Below are positions 1-5,353 of a stretch of DNA of 5,570 bases, in pieces. A model generated the notes under the pieces. It ran no database searches and was not told the origin of the DNA. It worked only from the letters and a program-made list of their open reading frames with translations. Source of the stretch: Clostridia bacterium (GTDB lineage Bacteria; Bacillota; Clostridia; Peptostreptococcales; Anaerovoracaceae); contig CAAEEE010000119.1 of the NCBI GenBank assembly GCA_900754805.1, positions 1 to 5,570 on the forward strand, in the 5' to 3' direction. How positions within the stretch are numbered: the stretch's first letter is position 1; the number at the start of each line of letters is the position of its first letter. The translations under genes and the position numbers were made by a program.

Positions 1-227
1 AGGCGATAACGATCACTTATCCAATCCATTTTTCGCTCGAAAAAATTCATTGGCACATTTAAAACAAATGCGATAACTCCCCCTGCAATCAGCGGCATAA
101 TCAAACCTATCAAAATTCCTGCCGCATTTGCCACCGCTTTCAGATTCAGCAGTGCCACCAGCAGCGTTACCCCCAGTACAATCAAAATTATATTTTCCTT
201 CAATCTGCTGTCCGGTTTTTTCTCCAT
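1..227 (-). CDS. AI-2E family transporter, N-terminal fragment (cut by window edge)
   Basis: Only the first 75 codons are present; the rest lies beyond the window. After a short charged N-terminus (MEKKPDSRLKEN) comes a hydrophobic segment at about residues 13-29. A second follows at about 34-58, ending in AFVLNVPMNFFE (53-64), a pattern typical of the start of AI-2E family (PF01594, YdiK/PerM/TqsA-like) polytopic membrane proteins. Complete members are usually about 350-400 residues with seven or eight membrane segments. Substrates are diverse and mostly unproven, including autoinducer-2 export and Na+/H+ antiport, so no substrate is claimed. ATG at 227 is the first start after an in-frame TAA at 237-239. 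An AAGGGG Shine-Dalgarno sequence sits 13 nt upstream, which is long; a weaker AGAAAG lies closer. The gene has its own sigma-A-like promoter and follows the GH18 gene by 67 bp. Confidence 0.8.
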   Translation of the reverse strand, partial: MEKKPDSRLKENIILIVLGVTLLVALLNLKAVANAAGILIGLIMPLIAGGVIAFVLNVPMNFFERKMDWISDRYR

Positions 228-264
228 TTTTCTTTCTTATCCCCTTTGTTCGTATTTTCCTATC

Positions 265-293
265 ATTTTACCCGTCTTTCGCGGTTTTGTAAA
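265..293 (-). promoter_or_regulatory. Sigma-A-type promoter of the AI-2E transporter gene
   Basis: On the minus strand a TTTACA box (288-293) is separated by exactly 17 bases from a TAAAAT box (265-270). Each matches five of six consensus positions. It begins 1 bp after the stop codon of the upstream GH18 gene and would start transcription around 258, about 30 nt before the ATG at 227. The GH18 gene has no clear terminator here, so read-through may also contribute. Confidence 0.6.
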
Positions 294-294
294 G

Positions 295-1233
295 TTAAAT
301 CCCTCCGTAGAAAATGTGCATGATGTTCCAGATGCTTATCCCTGCCAGACCGTATTCGGAGACAAGTGCAAGCCGTGCACGCCAGCTTTGCTCATTCTCA
401 AACCAGACGATATGCTCGGTTCCGTCGGACACTGTATAGGTGAAAAACGGTGCCTGCGCCTCTTCATCATACTCAACATTCACTCCGTAATATTCCGCAC
501 GCGCAAGTGCCTGGTAATTGGTCAGCTTTTCCGCTTTGGACTCGCCCTGCACAAACGGCAGCTTCCAGTCATAACCGTAGTTGCTCATTCCCATCAAAAT
601 TTTCTCGGCCGGAATCTGTGAAATGCCGTAATCAAGCACTCTCCGCACACTGTTAATCGGTGAAACAGGGAGCGGTGGTCCGTAGGTATAACCCCATTCG
701 TACGTCATAAGCAGGCAGTAATCCGCAGCCTTCCCCATACTCGCATAGTCATGTCCCTGATATAACAGTCCCGGTTGATCCGTGCTGACCTTCGGTGCCA
801 AAGCCACCGTTGTCAGACAGCCCAGCGGCCGCAGCCGCTGCCTCGTATCCGCAACCAGCCGCACATAATCATCCGCATACTCGGCCGCGAGATATTCGAA
901 ATCAAAATCGATGCCGCCCATATTTTTATTACGCATATTTGCTTCGATATTGTTTATTAAGTTTTCACGTGCATTGGGATTTTCAAAAATGCGAATTGCA
1001 ATATTATCGTTAAAGTTTCCCTGCGCATCCAGCGGCGTCAGCACCATCATCGGACGAACGCCCACCTGATTGGCAGGAATGATTAGATTCGCGTCCTCGA
1101 GGTTAATCAATTCTCCATCTTCGGTAAATCCGTAACTGAAAGAGGCCACCCACGAAAGTCGGGGCAGCCACCAGTTTAAAGTTTCTTCTGAAATGGAAGG
1201 ATACGCATATCCGTTTACAATATAATCAGCCAT
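295..1233 (-). CDS. Glycoside hydrolase family 18 protein, SleL/YaaH-like catalytic domain
   Basis: A 312-residue single-domain GH18 (chitinase-like TIM barrel) protein. Visible landmarks are GGIDFDFE at 106-113, matching the DxxDxDxE signature with E113 as predicted catalytic acid and D109/D111 in place; LLMTYEWG at 174-181, the conserved strand carrying the Met-Tyr pair; and GISIWNI at 298-304, the terminal Trp motif. The first Asp of the signature is Gly here. No signal peptide, membrane segment or LysM repeat is visible. In B. subtilis YaaH and B. cereus/B. anthracis SleL, a related barrel follows LysM repeats, lacks a classical secretion signal and acts as an N-acetylglucosaminidase on spore-cortex fragments. 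A mother-cell or spore-coat role is therefore plausible but inferred; a general wall or chitin-oligomer glycosidase is the alternative. The start at 1233 (MADYIVNGYA) is supported by GGGAGG 7 nt upstream; an open frame extending to 1434 is shadow sequence over the GT51 gene. It follows that gene by 55 bp, probably as an operon. Confidence 0.87.
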   Translation of the reverse strand: MADYIVNGYAYPSISEETLNWWLPRLSWVASFSYGFTEDGELINLEDANLIIPANQVGVRPMMVLTPLDAQGNFNDNIAIRIFENPNARENLINNIEANMRNKNMGGIDFDFEYLAAEYADDYVRLVADTRQRLRPLGCLTTVALAPKVSTDQPGLLYQGHDYASMGKAADYCLLMTYEWGYTYGPPLPVSPINSVRRVLDYGISQIPAEKILMGMSNYGYDWKLPFVQGESKAEKLTNYQALARAEYYGVNVEYDEEAQAPFFTYTVSDGTEHIVWFENEQSWRARLALVSEYGLAGISIWNIMHIFYGGI

Positions 1234-1240
1234 TTTCCGA

Positions 1241-1246
1241 CCTCCC
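1241..1246 (-). promoter_or_regulatory. Ribosome binding site fixing the GH18 start
   Basis: GGGAGG lies 7 nt upstream of the ATG at 1233. It selects MADYIV as the N-terminus over longer in-frame alternatives, whose extra residues are rich in Arg and Cys and do not resemble GH18 sequence. Confidence 0.8.
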
Positions 1247-1288
1247 TGACATATTTTATGCCAAAGCCGCCCCTGCAATGCCTGTTTC

Positions 1289-2002
1289 TTATTGAAGCTC
1301 CCCTTTTTCAATATACCCGTTTTCGACCATGCATTCGAGCACCTGCTGCCGCCGCTCTTCTGCCAGCGTCGGGTTGGCATCCGGTGAATACACCGACGGC
1401 GCATTCGGCACCCCTGCAAGCATGGTAGCCTCATAATCGTTTAAATCAATGGGGTCTTTGCCGTAATATCCATGCGACGCGTCGTACACATTATAATAGC
1501 CTGAACCGAAGTAAATCGAATTGACATAAAGCTCAAAAATCGTTTTCTTCTCACAAAGCTTCTCAAGCGTCTTTGATACGAAAATCTCCGCAACCTTTCG
1601 GCTGAACTTTTTTTCCTGCGTAAAATACCAGTTTTTCGCAAGCTGCTGTGTAATCGTGCTTCCGCCCTCAATCAGCTTCCCCGCTTCTATATTATGCCAG
1701 GCTGCTCTGGCAGTCGCCAGAATATCAAATCCATGGTGCTTGAAAAAACGACGATCCTCTGCGGAAATGACCGCATCTATATACCTTTGCGGAAGTTCAT
1801 CAAAGGTCGTATAATGTTCCTGCTGCTGAATTTCTTCAACTTTCTGCGATACGGGCGTCTCGCGGACCGCCTCTTTATAAAGCTGATACCCACTCCTTAT
1901 TACAACCGCCGATACTGCCGCCGCAAAAATTACGACAATAACCAGAAAGGTTTCCAAATATTTTTTAAATTTGCTTTTTTTCTTTTTTCCCTTATTTCTC
2001 AA
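1289..2002 (-). CDS. Monofunctional peptidoglycan glycosyltransferase (GT51, membrane-anchored)
   Basis: A 237-residue GT51 enzyme predicted to polymerise lipid II into glycan strands at the outer face of the membrane. A Lys-rich cytoplasmic tail (2-14) precedes one membrane anchor (about 18-36). The family motifs follow in order: EDRRFFKHHG at 82-91 with catalytic Glu82; GGSTITQQLAKN at 113-124; RKVAE at 135-139 with the second conserved Glu139; and KKTIFELYVNSIYFG at 152-166. There is no transpeptidase domain, so it is a monofunctional transglycosylase like MtgA/Sgt rather than a class A penicillin-binding protein; the length is normal for that group. The start must be TTG at 2002: an in-frame TGA lies at 2015-2017, no other start codon intervenes, and the next internal ATG falls after all the motifs. 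GAGGGG 8 nt upstream supports it. It has its own promoter and is followed after 55 bp by the GH18 gene. Its natural partner would be a separate transpeptidase, not seen here. Confidence 0.93.
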   Translation of the reverse strand: MRNKGKKKKSKFKKYLETFLVIVVIFAAAVSAVVIRSGYQLYKEAVRETPVSQKVEEIQQQEHYTTFDELPQRYIDAVISAEDRRFFKHHGFDILATARAAWHNIEAGKLIEGGSTITQQLAKNWYFTQEKKFSRKVAEIFVSKTLEKLCEKKTIFELYVNSIYFGSGYYNVYDASHGYYGKDPIDLNDYEATMLAGVPNAPSVYSPDANPTLAEERRQQVLECMVENGYIEKGELQ

Positions 2003-2010
2003 AACTTCAT

Positions 2011-2016
2011 CCCCTC
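2011..2016 (-). promoter_or_regulatory. Ribosome binding site for the TTG-started GT51 gene
   Basis: GAGGGG is separated by 8 nt from the TTG at 2000-2002. An ATG at 2008-2010 directly abuts this site, but it is out of frame and meets TGA after three codons. The spacing favours the TTG. Confidence 0.65.
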
Positions 2017-2028
2017 ATCTGCCTCTCT

Positions 2029-2057
2029 ATTCTACCATACGCACCCCTGCTTTGAAA
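2029..2057 (-). promoter_or_regulatory. Putative extended -10 promoter of the GT51-GH18 operon
   Basis: On the minus strand TAGAAT (2029-2034) matches five of six -10 positions and is preceded by TGG, giving an extended -10 (TGn) element. Seventeen bases upstream is only a poor -35 box, TTTCAA (2052-2057), as is common for extended -10 promoters. Predicted transcription start is near 2022, leaving about 20 nt of leader that includes the GAGGGG site. It lies between the terminator of the exporter gene and the GT51 start. Confidence 0.5.
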
Positions 2058-2072
2058 GACTTCTTTCCTTAC

Positions 2073-2111
2073 AAAAGAAACCCAAACCTTACATTTTCGT
2101 AAGGATTCGGG
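2073..2111 (-). terminator. Rho-independent terminator after the LysO-like gene
   Basis: Read on the minus strand, the arm CCCGAATCCTTAC (2099-2111), a six-base loop GAAAAT and the arm GTAAGGTTTGGG (2081-2092) form a 12-pair stem with one bulged T and one G-U pair. The tail TTTCTTTT follows. The G-U pair forms only in minus-strand RNA, which agrees with the gene direction. It lies about 50 bp past the exporter stop codon and upstream of the GT51 promoter, so it separates the two transcription units. Confidence 0.8.
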
Positions 2112-2163
2112 CTTCGGTCCGTCAATATTTTTTCGTATTTCTTAAGACCGCAATTTTCTGTAC

Positions 2164-3171
2164 TTATCCTAAAAGTGAAACCCCGACGGGAAGCAAGAAC
2201 GGTACTGCCAGCGTTGTAATCGTTCCGCTGATCAGTGCCACCAGCCCGAGCTCAGGTCCGACTGCTTTGCTCACAGGAATCAGCATCGTGTCCATACAGC
2301 CGCCTGCGCCTGACGCAATCGCACTGCCTTTGCTGATTTTCACCAGAATCGGAAGCAACGCAACCGTGAATACATCGCGGGAAACATTGACGATGAAACC
2401 ATAAACACCCGCTTCAATGCCGTACGCTTCGGTTAAAAATGCGCCCGTAAGGCTGTAATATCCCATGCCGCTCGCCGACAAAACCGCCCAGTTCAGAGGC
2501 ACATGAAGTAAAAGTCCTCCGAGAAAGCCGCCCAGCAGACATCCGATAAAAATTGAAAGTGGCAGAAACAGAATCCGAAAGCCCAGTCTGCGAATGTATA
2601 CAAAAACGCTTTTGTTTGACGCCAGCATTACACCTGCGCCCGTATACAGAAAAATCAGCGATACAGTCAACGCCGTGTCCAGCCACTTGTTTTCACCTTT
2701 CGGTACCAAAAAACAGCCTGCAAGAATTCCGATAGCGATAAACGCAGGCATTGCAACAAGAAGTACAGGGAATCCACCCTTCTCTACCTCTTCCTGCGGC
2801 TGCGGCTTCAACTCAGCCGCAGTCCTCTCAAAACTCTGTCCGACTGCTTCGGCGGTGCTTTCCGCCTGCCTCTCAGCAAGAAGTCTGAGGCGAATTTTTT
2901 CGAGCGGCATAACCGTCTTTTCGCAGAGAACTGTCAGCCCGACACTACAAAAAATCGCCGCAAGCGAAATCAAAAGGCATTTCAGGCCGATGCTTCCGAG
3001 ATTCTTCATAACCGTATCGGAAAGCCCGATATTCAGTCCGATTACTGTCATCAGGACAAACAACGCTGCATTCATAAGAAAGTCGGATGCTTTCAATGCG
3101 CGTGAAGGAAGCCCTCTCCAGTTTATAACTGCGCCTAATGTAATGCAGATAAAAGGTATATACAAAAACAT
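2164..3171 (-). CDS. lysO: LysO-family (DUF340) lysine exporter-like membrane protein
   Basis: A 335-residue polytopic membrane protein of the LysO/YbjE family (PF03956), whose E. coli member exports L-lysine and the toxic analogue thialysine. Hydrophobic stretches cover about 1-18, 32-55, 62-82, 133-155, 166-184, 195-225, 228-245, 255-278 and 300-332. The family signature is clear in SGMGYYSLTGAFLTEAYG (234-251) and in NVSRD (262-266) followed by GCMD (291-294). By remembered alignment to E. coli LysO, D266 sits where the functionally important Glu233 lies and D294 matches Asp261; the 28-residue spacing is the same. It is longer than the E. coli protein (about 299 residues), mainly through a charged loop at about 92-132. 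The ATG at 3171 lies 5 bp after the phosphoribosyltransferase stop codon, with only a weak Shine-Dalgarno sequence (GAAAGAATAAG), suggesting translational coupling. The substrate is inferred from the family; another amino acid or metabolite is possible. Confidence 0.85.
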   Translation of the reverse strand: MFLYIPFICITLGAVINWRGLPSRALKASDFLMNAALFVLMTVIGLNIGLSDTVMKNLGSIGLKCLLISLAAIFCSVGLTVLCEKTVMPLEKIRLRLLAERQAESTAEAVGQSFERTAAELKPQPQEEVEKGGFPVLLVAMPAFIAIGILAGCFLVPKGENKWLDTALTVSLIFLYTGAGVMLASNKSVFVYIRRLGFRILFLPLSIFIGCLLGGFLGGLLLHVPLNWAVLSASGMGYYSLTGAFLTEAYGIEAGVYGFIVNVSRDVFTVALLPILVKISKGSAIASGAGGCMDTMLIPVSKAVGPELGLVALISGTITTLAVPFLLPVGVSLLG

Positions 3172-3176
3172 AAATC

Positions 3177-3731
3177 TTATTCTTTCACGCTTCCGTCCGG
3201 ATTAAATACCGGAAGTTTTTCAAGGAAAATAATATCATCCCTGTCAGCCGCAGCACCTTCTGCCAAAACCGCCATCTTTCCGATGATATTTCCGCCTGCT
3301 CTTTCTACGAGATTTTCGATCGAACGAAGCGACTCACCCGTACTGATTACATCGTCAACGATAAGAACTCTCTTTCCTTTAATCAGGTCGATTTCCTTCT
3401 GTCCGATGCATAAAGTCTGGATGTGATCTGTCGTAATCGAATCAACTTCCGTTGTAATGATATTGTCCATGTAGATTTTCGGTCCTTTTCTTGCCACTAC
3501 ATAGTCATTTACGCCCGCCTGTCTTGCCATCTCATAGATCAGAGGAATACTCTTTGCCTCTGCAGTCACCATAATGTCAAACTTCGGGGCTTTTTTCAGC
3601 AGTTCTCTTGCCGAAGCCACCGTAATTTCCACATCACTGAACATAATAAACGCGCCGATATATAAATCGTCCGTAACTTTAAATAAAGGCAGCTGCCTCT
3701 TCAAACCCGCTATGGTCATTTCATAAAACAT
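3177..3731 (-). CDS. Adenine phosphoribosyltransferase-like purine phosphoribosyltransferase
   Basis: A 184-residue soluble type I phosphoribosyltransferase that should join a purine base to PRPP, giving a nucleoside monophosphate and pyrophosphate. The PRPP-binding motif RVLIVDDVISTGESL is at 121-135 with Asp126-Asp127 and the Thr-Gly loop. Upstream, TAEAKSIPLIYEMAR (56-70) matches the TxEAxGI-type segment near the PRPP/pyrophosphate site of adenine and archaeal hypoxanthine enzymes. RKGPKIYMDN (81-90) matches the flexible-loop region of the same group. Base specificity (adenine or hypoxanthine/guanine) cannot be settled by eye. The ATG at 3731 has AAAGGA 8 nt upstream; the frame extends to 3812 but would cross the promoter. 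The purine permease gene immediately upstream and the ABC nucleoside permease before it support a salvage role. Its own sigma-A promoter lies 34 bp upstream of the start, and the LysO-like gene follows after 5 bp. No purine riboswitch fits in the short leader. Confidence 0.85.
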   Translation of the reverse strand: MFYEMTIAGLKRQLPLFKVTDDLYIGAFIMFSDVEITVASARELLKKAPKFDIMVTAEAKSIPLIYEMARQAGVNDYVVARKGPKIYMDNIITTEVDSITTDHIQTLCIGQKEIDLIKGKRVLIVDDVISTGESLRSIENLVERAGGNIIGKMAVLAEGAAADRDDIIFLEKLPVFNPDGSVKE

Positions 3732-3764
3732 ATGCGTCTTCCTTTCTGTATCTGTTCTTTTTTC

Positions 3765-3793
3765 ATTATATACTTTCTTACAATAAATTTCAA
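3765..3793 (-). promoter_or_regulatory. Strong sigma-A promoter of the phosphoribosyltransferase-LysO operon
   Basis: On the minus strand TTGAAA (3788-3793) is followed after exactly 17 bases by a perfect TATAAT (3765-3770). Transcription should start near 3758, giving a leader of roughly 27 nt that carries the AAAGGA ribosome binding site and has no room for a riboswitch. The -35 box sits 2 bp downstream of the hairpin ending the upstream transcript. Confidence 0.85.
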
Positions 3794-3795
3794 CA

Positions 3796-3829
3796 AGAAA
3801 CAGGCACCCCAAAGGAAGCGCCTGTTTCT
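3796..3829 (-). terminator. Probable terminator hairpin after the purine permease gene
   Basis: On the minus strand AGAAACAGGCGC (3818-3829), a ten-base loop and GTGCCTGTTTCT (3796-3807) form an uninterrupted 12-pair stem with one G-U pair. In plus-strand RNA that pair would be an A-C mismatch, so the structure favours the minus-strand transcript. The tail (TTTCTTGTTG) is only moderately T-rich, so termination may be incomplete and let the permease transcript run into the phosphoribosyltransferase gene. Confidence 0.65.
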
Positions 3830-3832
3830 CGC

Positions 3833-3857
3833 GGAGCCCGGCAAATTCCCGGATTCC
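3833..3857 (-). other. Second, weaker hairpin in the permease 3' untranslated region
   Basis: On the minus strand GGAATCCGG (3849-3857), loop GAATTTG and CCGGGCTCC (3833-3841) can pair over nine positions with one mismatch and one G-U. It has no T-tail and lies 3 bp from the main terminator hairpin. It could stabilise the 3' end or be fortuitous. Confidence 0.35.
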
Positions 3858-3890
3858 ATTTGGTAATATATTGTTTTCAAAGAGAAATTG

Positions 3891-5297
3891 CTACATTGTG
3901 ATGAAGATGAACTTCAGGCAGAACAGCAATCCGATGATTGCAACCATGATGTCCTTCTTCTCGAATTTTCCTGTGAAAATAGTGATTAAAGTGTATGCGA
4001 TGGAACCGATTCCGATGCCGTTCGCGATGGAGTATGTAAGCGGCATCATAATCAGTGTCAGGAATGCAGGAGCTGCAGACTTTAAGTCTGTCATGTCTAC
4101 ATTCTTGAAGTTTCCGAGCATCAGAACGCCTACATAAATCAGTGCCGGAGCTGTTGCGCAAGCAGGAACAATGCTTGCAAGCGGTGTCAAGAACAGGCAT
4201 ACGAAGAAACAACATGCAACAACGAAGGATGTCAGACCGGTTCTTCCGCCTGCGGCAACGCCAGATGCGGATTCAACGAAGGTTGTACATGTGGAAGTTC
4301 CAAGAACTGCACCGGAAACCGTTGCGATGGAGTCACATGCCATGCACTGGTCGAGGTTAATCGGGTCACCGTTTTCATCCATAAGGTCAGCCTGTGCAGC
4401 CGTTCCGTATAGTGTTCCGATTGTATCGAACATGTCAACCAGGCAGAACGTGATGATGTACATGATTGCACTGAATACGCCGCCTACAAACTGCGGGCTG
4501 AATGCGTGCGCCCATGAAGAAGCCTTAAATACGCCTACTACACCAATCTGTGTGAAATCCTTAAAGGACTGTCCAATCTGCGTAACATCGAAAGACGGAA
4601 TCGTGCCGCTCATTACATAGTAAAGGACTGCGGTTGCGATGATACCAAGCAAAACGTTTCCCTTCACATTGAGTTTTCCTAAGATAACGATAATCAGGAA
4701 GCCCACTAATGCCAGAAGTGCCGGAAGAACAGTTGCGATTCCGCCTTCGCCGTTAATTGCTCCGTGAATGTCAACAAACTGCGTTAATGTGTACTGGTTT
4801 GCCTGGATGATTCCAACGTTCTGGAATCCGATATAAGTGATGAAAAGACCAATACCTGCAGGAATGGCTTTTTTCAAACATTCAGGCATTGCTTTTGCGA
4901 TGTACTGTCTTGCGCCTGTCACGGAAAGCACGAGGAAGATGAGACCGGAAATCAAAATGATAACCAAACCTGCCTGATAACCCTGTACACAGTCTCCGCC
5001 AGAAATCACCTGAGGAAGGATGAAGCTTACGAAGAAGAAAGAGTTAAGTCCCATGCCGCAAGCCTGTGCAAAAGGCATTTTCGCATAGAATGCCATCAGT
5101 AAAGTACCGATTGTAGCGGCTAAAATTGAAGCTACATAAACAGCGTTCCAAATTTCAGTCAGTCCTTCTGTGAAGCCCGTAACCTGATTCGGATTTACGA
5201 AGATAATATAAGCCATTGCAAAGAAAGTGGTAAAGCCTGCGATAATTTCAGTCTTCACCGTTGAGCCATGCTCGGTGATTTTGAAAAATTTGTCCAT
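3891..5297 (-). CDS. NCS2-family purine-base permease (AzgA/PbuG/PbuO group)
   Basis: A 468-residue integral membrane protein, predicted to import purine bases (adenine, guanine or hypoxanthine) with protons, as AzgA-group members do. Group landmarks are TEIIAGFTTFFAMAYIIFVNP at 16-36, GMGLNSFF at 81-88, VDMFDTIGTL at 287-296 carrying the conserved acidic residues of the substrate site, GTSTCTTFVESASGV at 333-347 followed by AAGGRTGLTS, and IANGIGIG at 424-431. The length is normal for the group and the hydrophobic pattern fits the 14-segment NCS2 fold. Position 337 is Cys in the GTST-x-TT motif. ATG at 5297 is chosen because the protein then begins MDKFFKITEHGS like its relatives and GAGAGG lies 10 nt upstream; a TTG at 5321 would place that site inside the gene. 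It starts 56 bp after the ABC permease stop codon with no clear promoter between, so co-transcription is likely. Which base it prefers cannot be read from sequence. Confidence 0.93.
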   Translation of the reverse strand: MDKFFKITEHGSTVKTEIIAGFTTFFAMAYIIFVNPNQVTGFTEGLTEIWNAVYVASILAATIGTLLMAFYAKMPFAQACGMGLNSFFFVSFILPQVISGGDCVQGYQAGLVIILISGLIFLVLSVTGARQYIAKAMPECLKKAIPAGIGLFITYIGFQNVGIIQANQYTLTQFVDIHGAINGEGGIATVLPALLALVGFLIIVILGKLNVKGNVLLGIIATAVLYYVMSGTIPSFDVTQIGQSFKDFTQIGVVGVFKASSWAHAFSPQFVGGVFSAIMYIITFCLVDMFDTIGTLYGTAAQADLMDENGDPINLDQCMACDSIATVSGAVLGTSTCTTFVESASGVAAGGRTGLTSFVVACCFFVCLFLTPLASIVPACATAPALIYVGVLMLGNFKNVDMTDLKSAAPAFLTLIMMPLTYSIANGIGIGSIAYTLITIFTGKFEKKDIMVAIIGLLFCLKFIFITM

Positions 5298-5353
5298 TGT
5301 ATTGTGTCCTCTCTTATTCAAATTCTTTTGTCATATTAACTGCTTTTTTGAAA

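Noticed and set aside
1280..1288. The sequence GAAACAGGC (minus strand) in the GT51-GH18 gap also occurs in the hairpin arms near 3800-3828
   Set aside because: A shared 9-mer is short enough to arise by chance. There is no matching second arm at 1280 and no further copies suggesting a repeat family.
1234..1434. N-terminal extension of the GH18 protein by 67 residues
   Set aside because: The added residues overlap the GT51 coding region in another frame, are Arg/Cys-rich and unlike GH18 proteins, and a strong GGGAGG site marks the ATG at 1233.
1694..2404. Long plus-strand open frame of 236 codons
   Set aside because: It lies opposite the GT51 start, the intergenic region and the exporter end, crosses a terminator and a promoter, and its translation resembles no known family. 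It is a shadow.
2594..3205. Plus-strand open frame of 203 codons
   Set aside because: It is antisense to the LysO-like gene, whose minus-strand product has clear family motifs. The plus-strand product is Ser/Thr/Pro-rich without domains, as expected for an antisense shadow.
3732..3812. N-terminal extension of the phosphoribosyltransferase by 27 residues
   Set aside because: It would start inside the terminator hairpin and cross a near-consensus promoter, whereas the ATG at 3731 has a well-spaced AAAGGA site.
5298..5321. TTG start adding eight residues to the purine permease
   Set aside because: The extension would contain the GAGAGG ribosome binding site that serves the ATG at 5297, and NCS2 relatives begin at the equivalent of MDKFF.
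5314..5334. Six-residue leader peptide frame (MTKEFE) before the purine permease
   Set aside because: It has no ribosome binding site, no run of regulatory codons and no attenuator hairpin after it. It is probably chance.
5298..5353. Separate promoter or purine riboswitch ahead of the permease gene
   Set aside because: The 56-bp gap shows no -35/-10 pair with proper spacing and is too short for a purine riboswitch with its expression platform.
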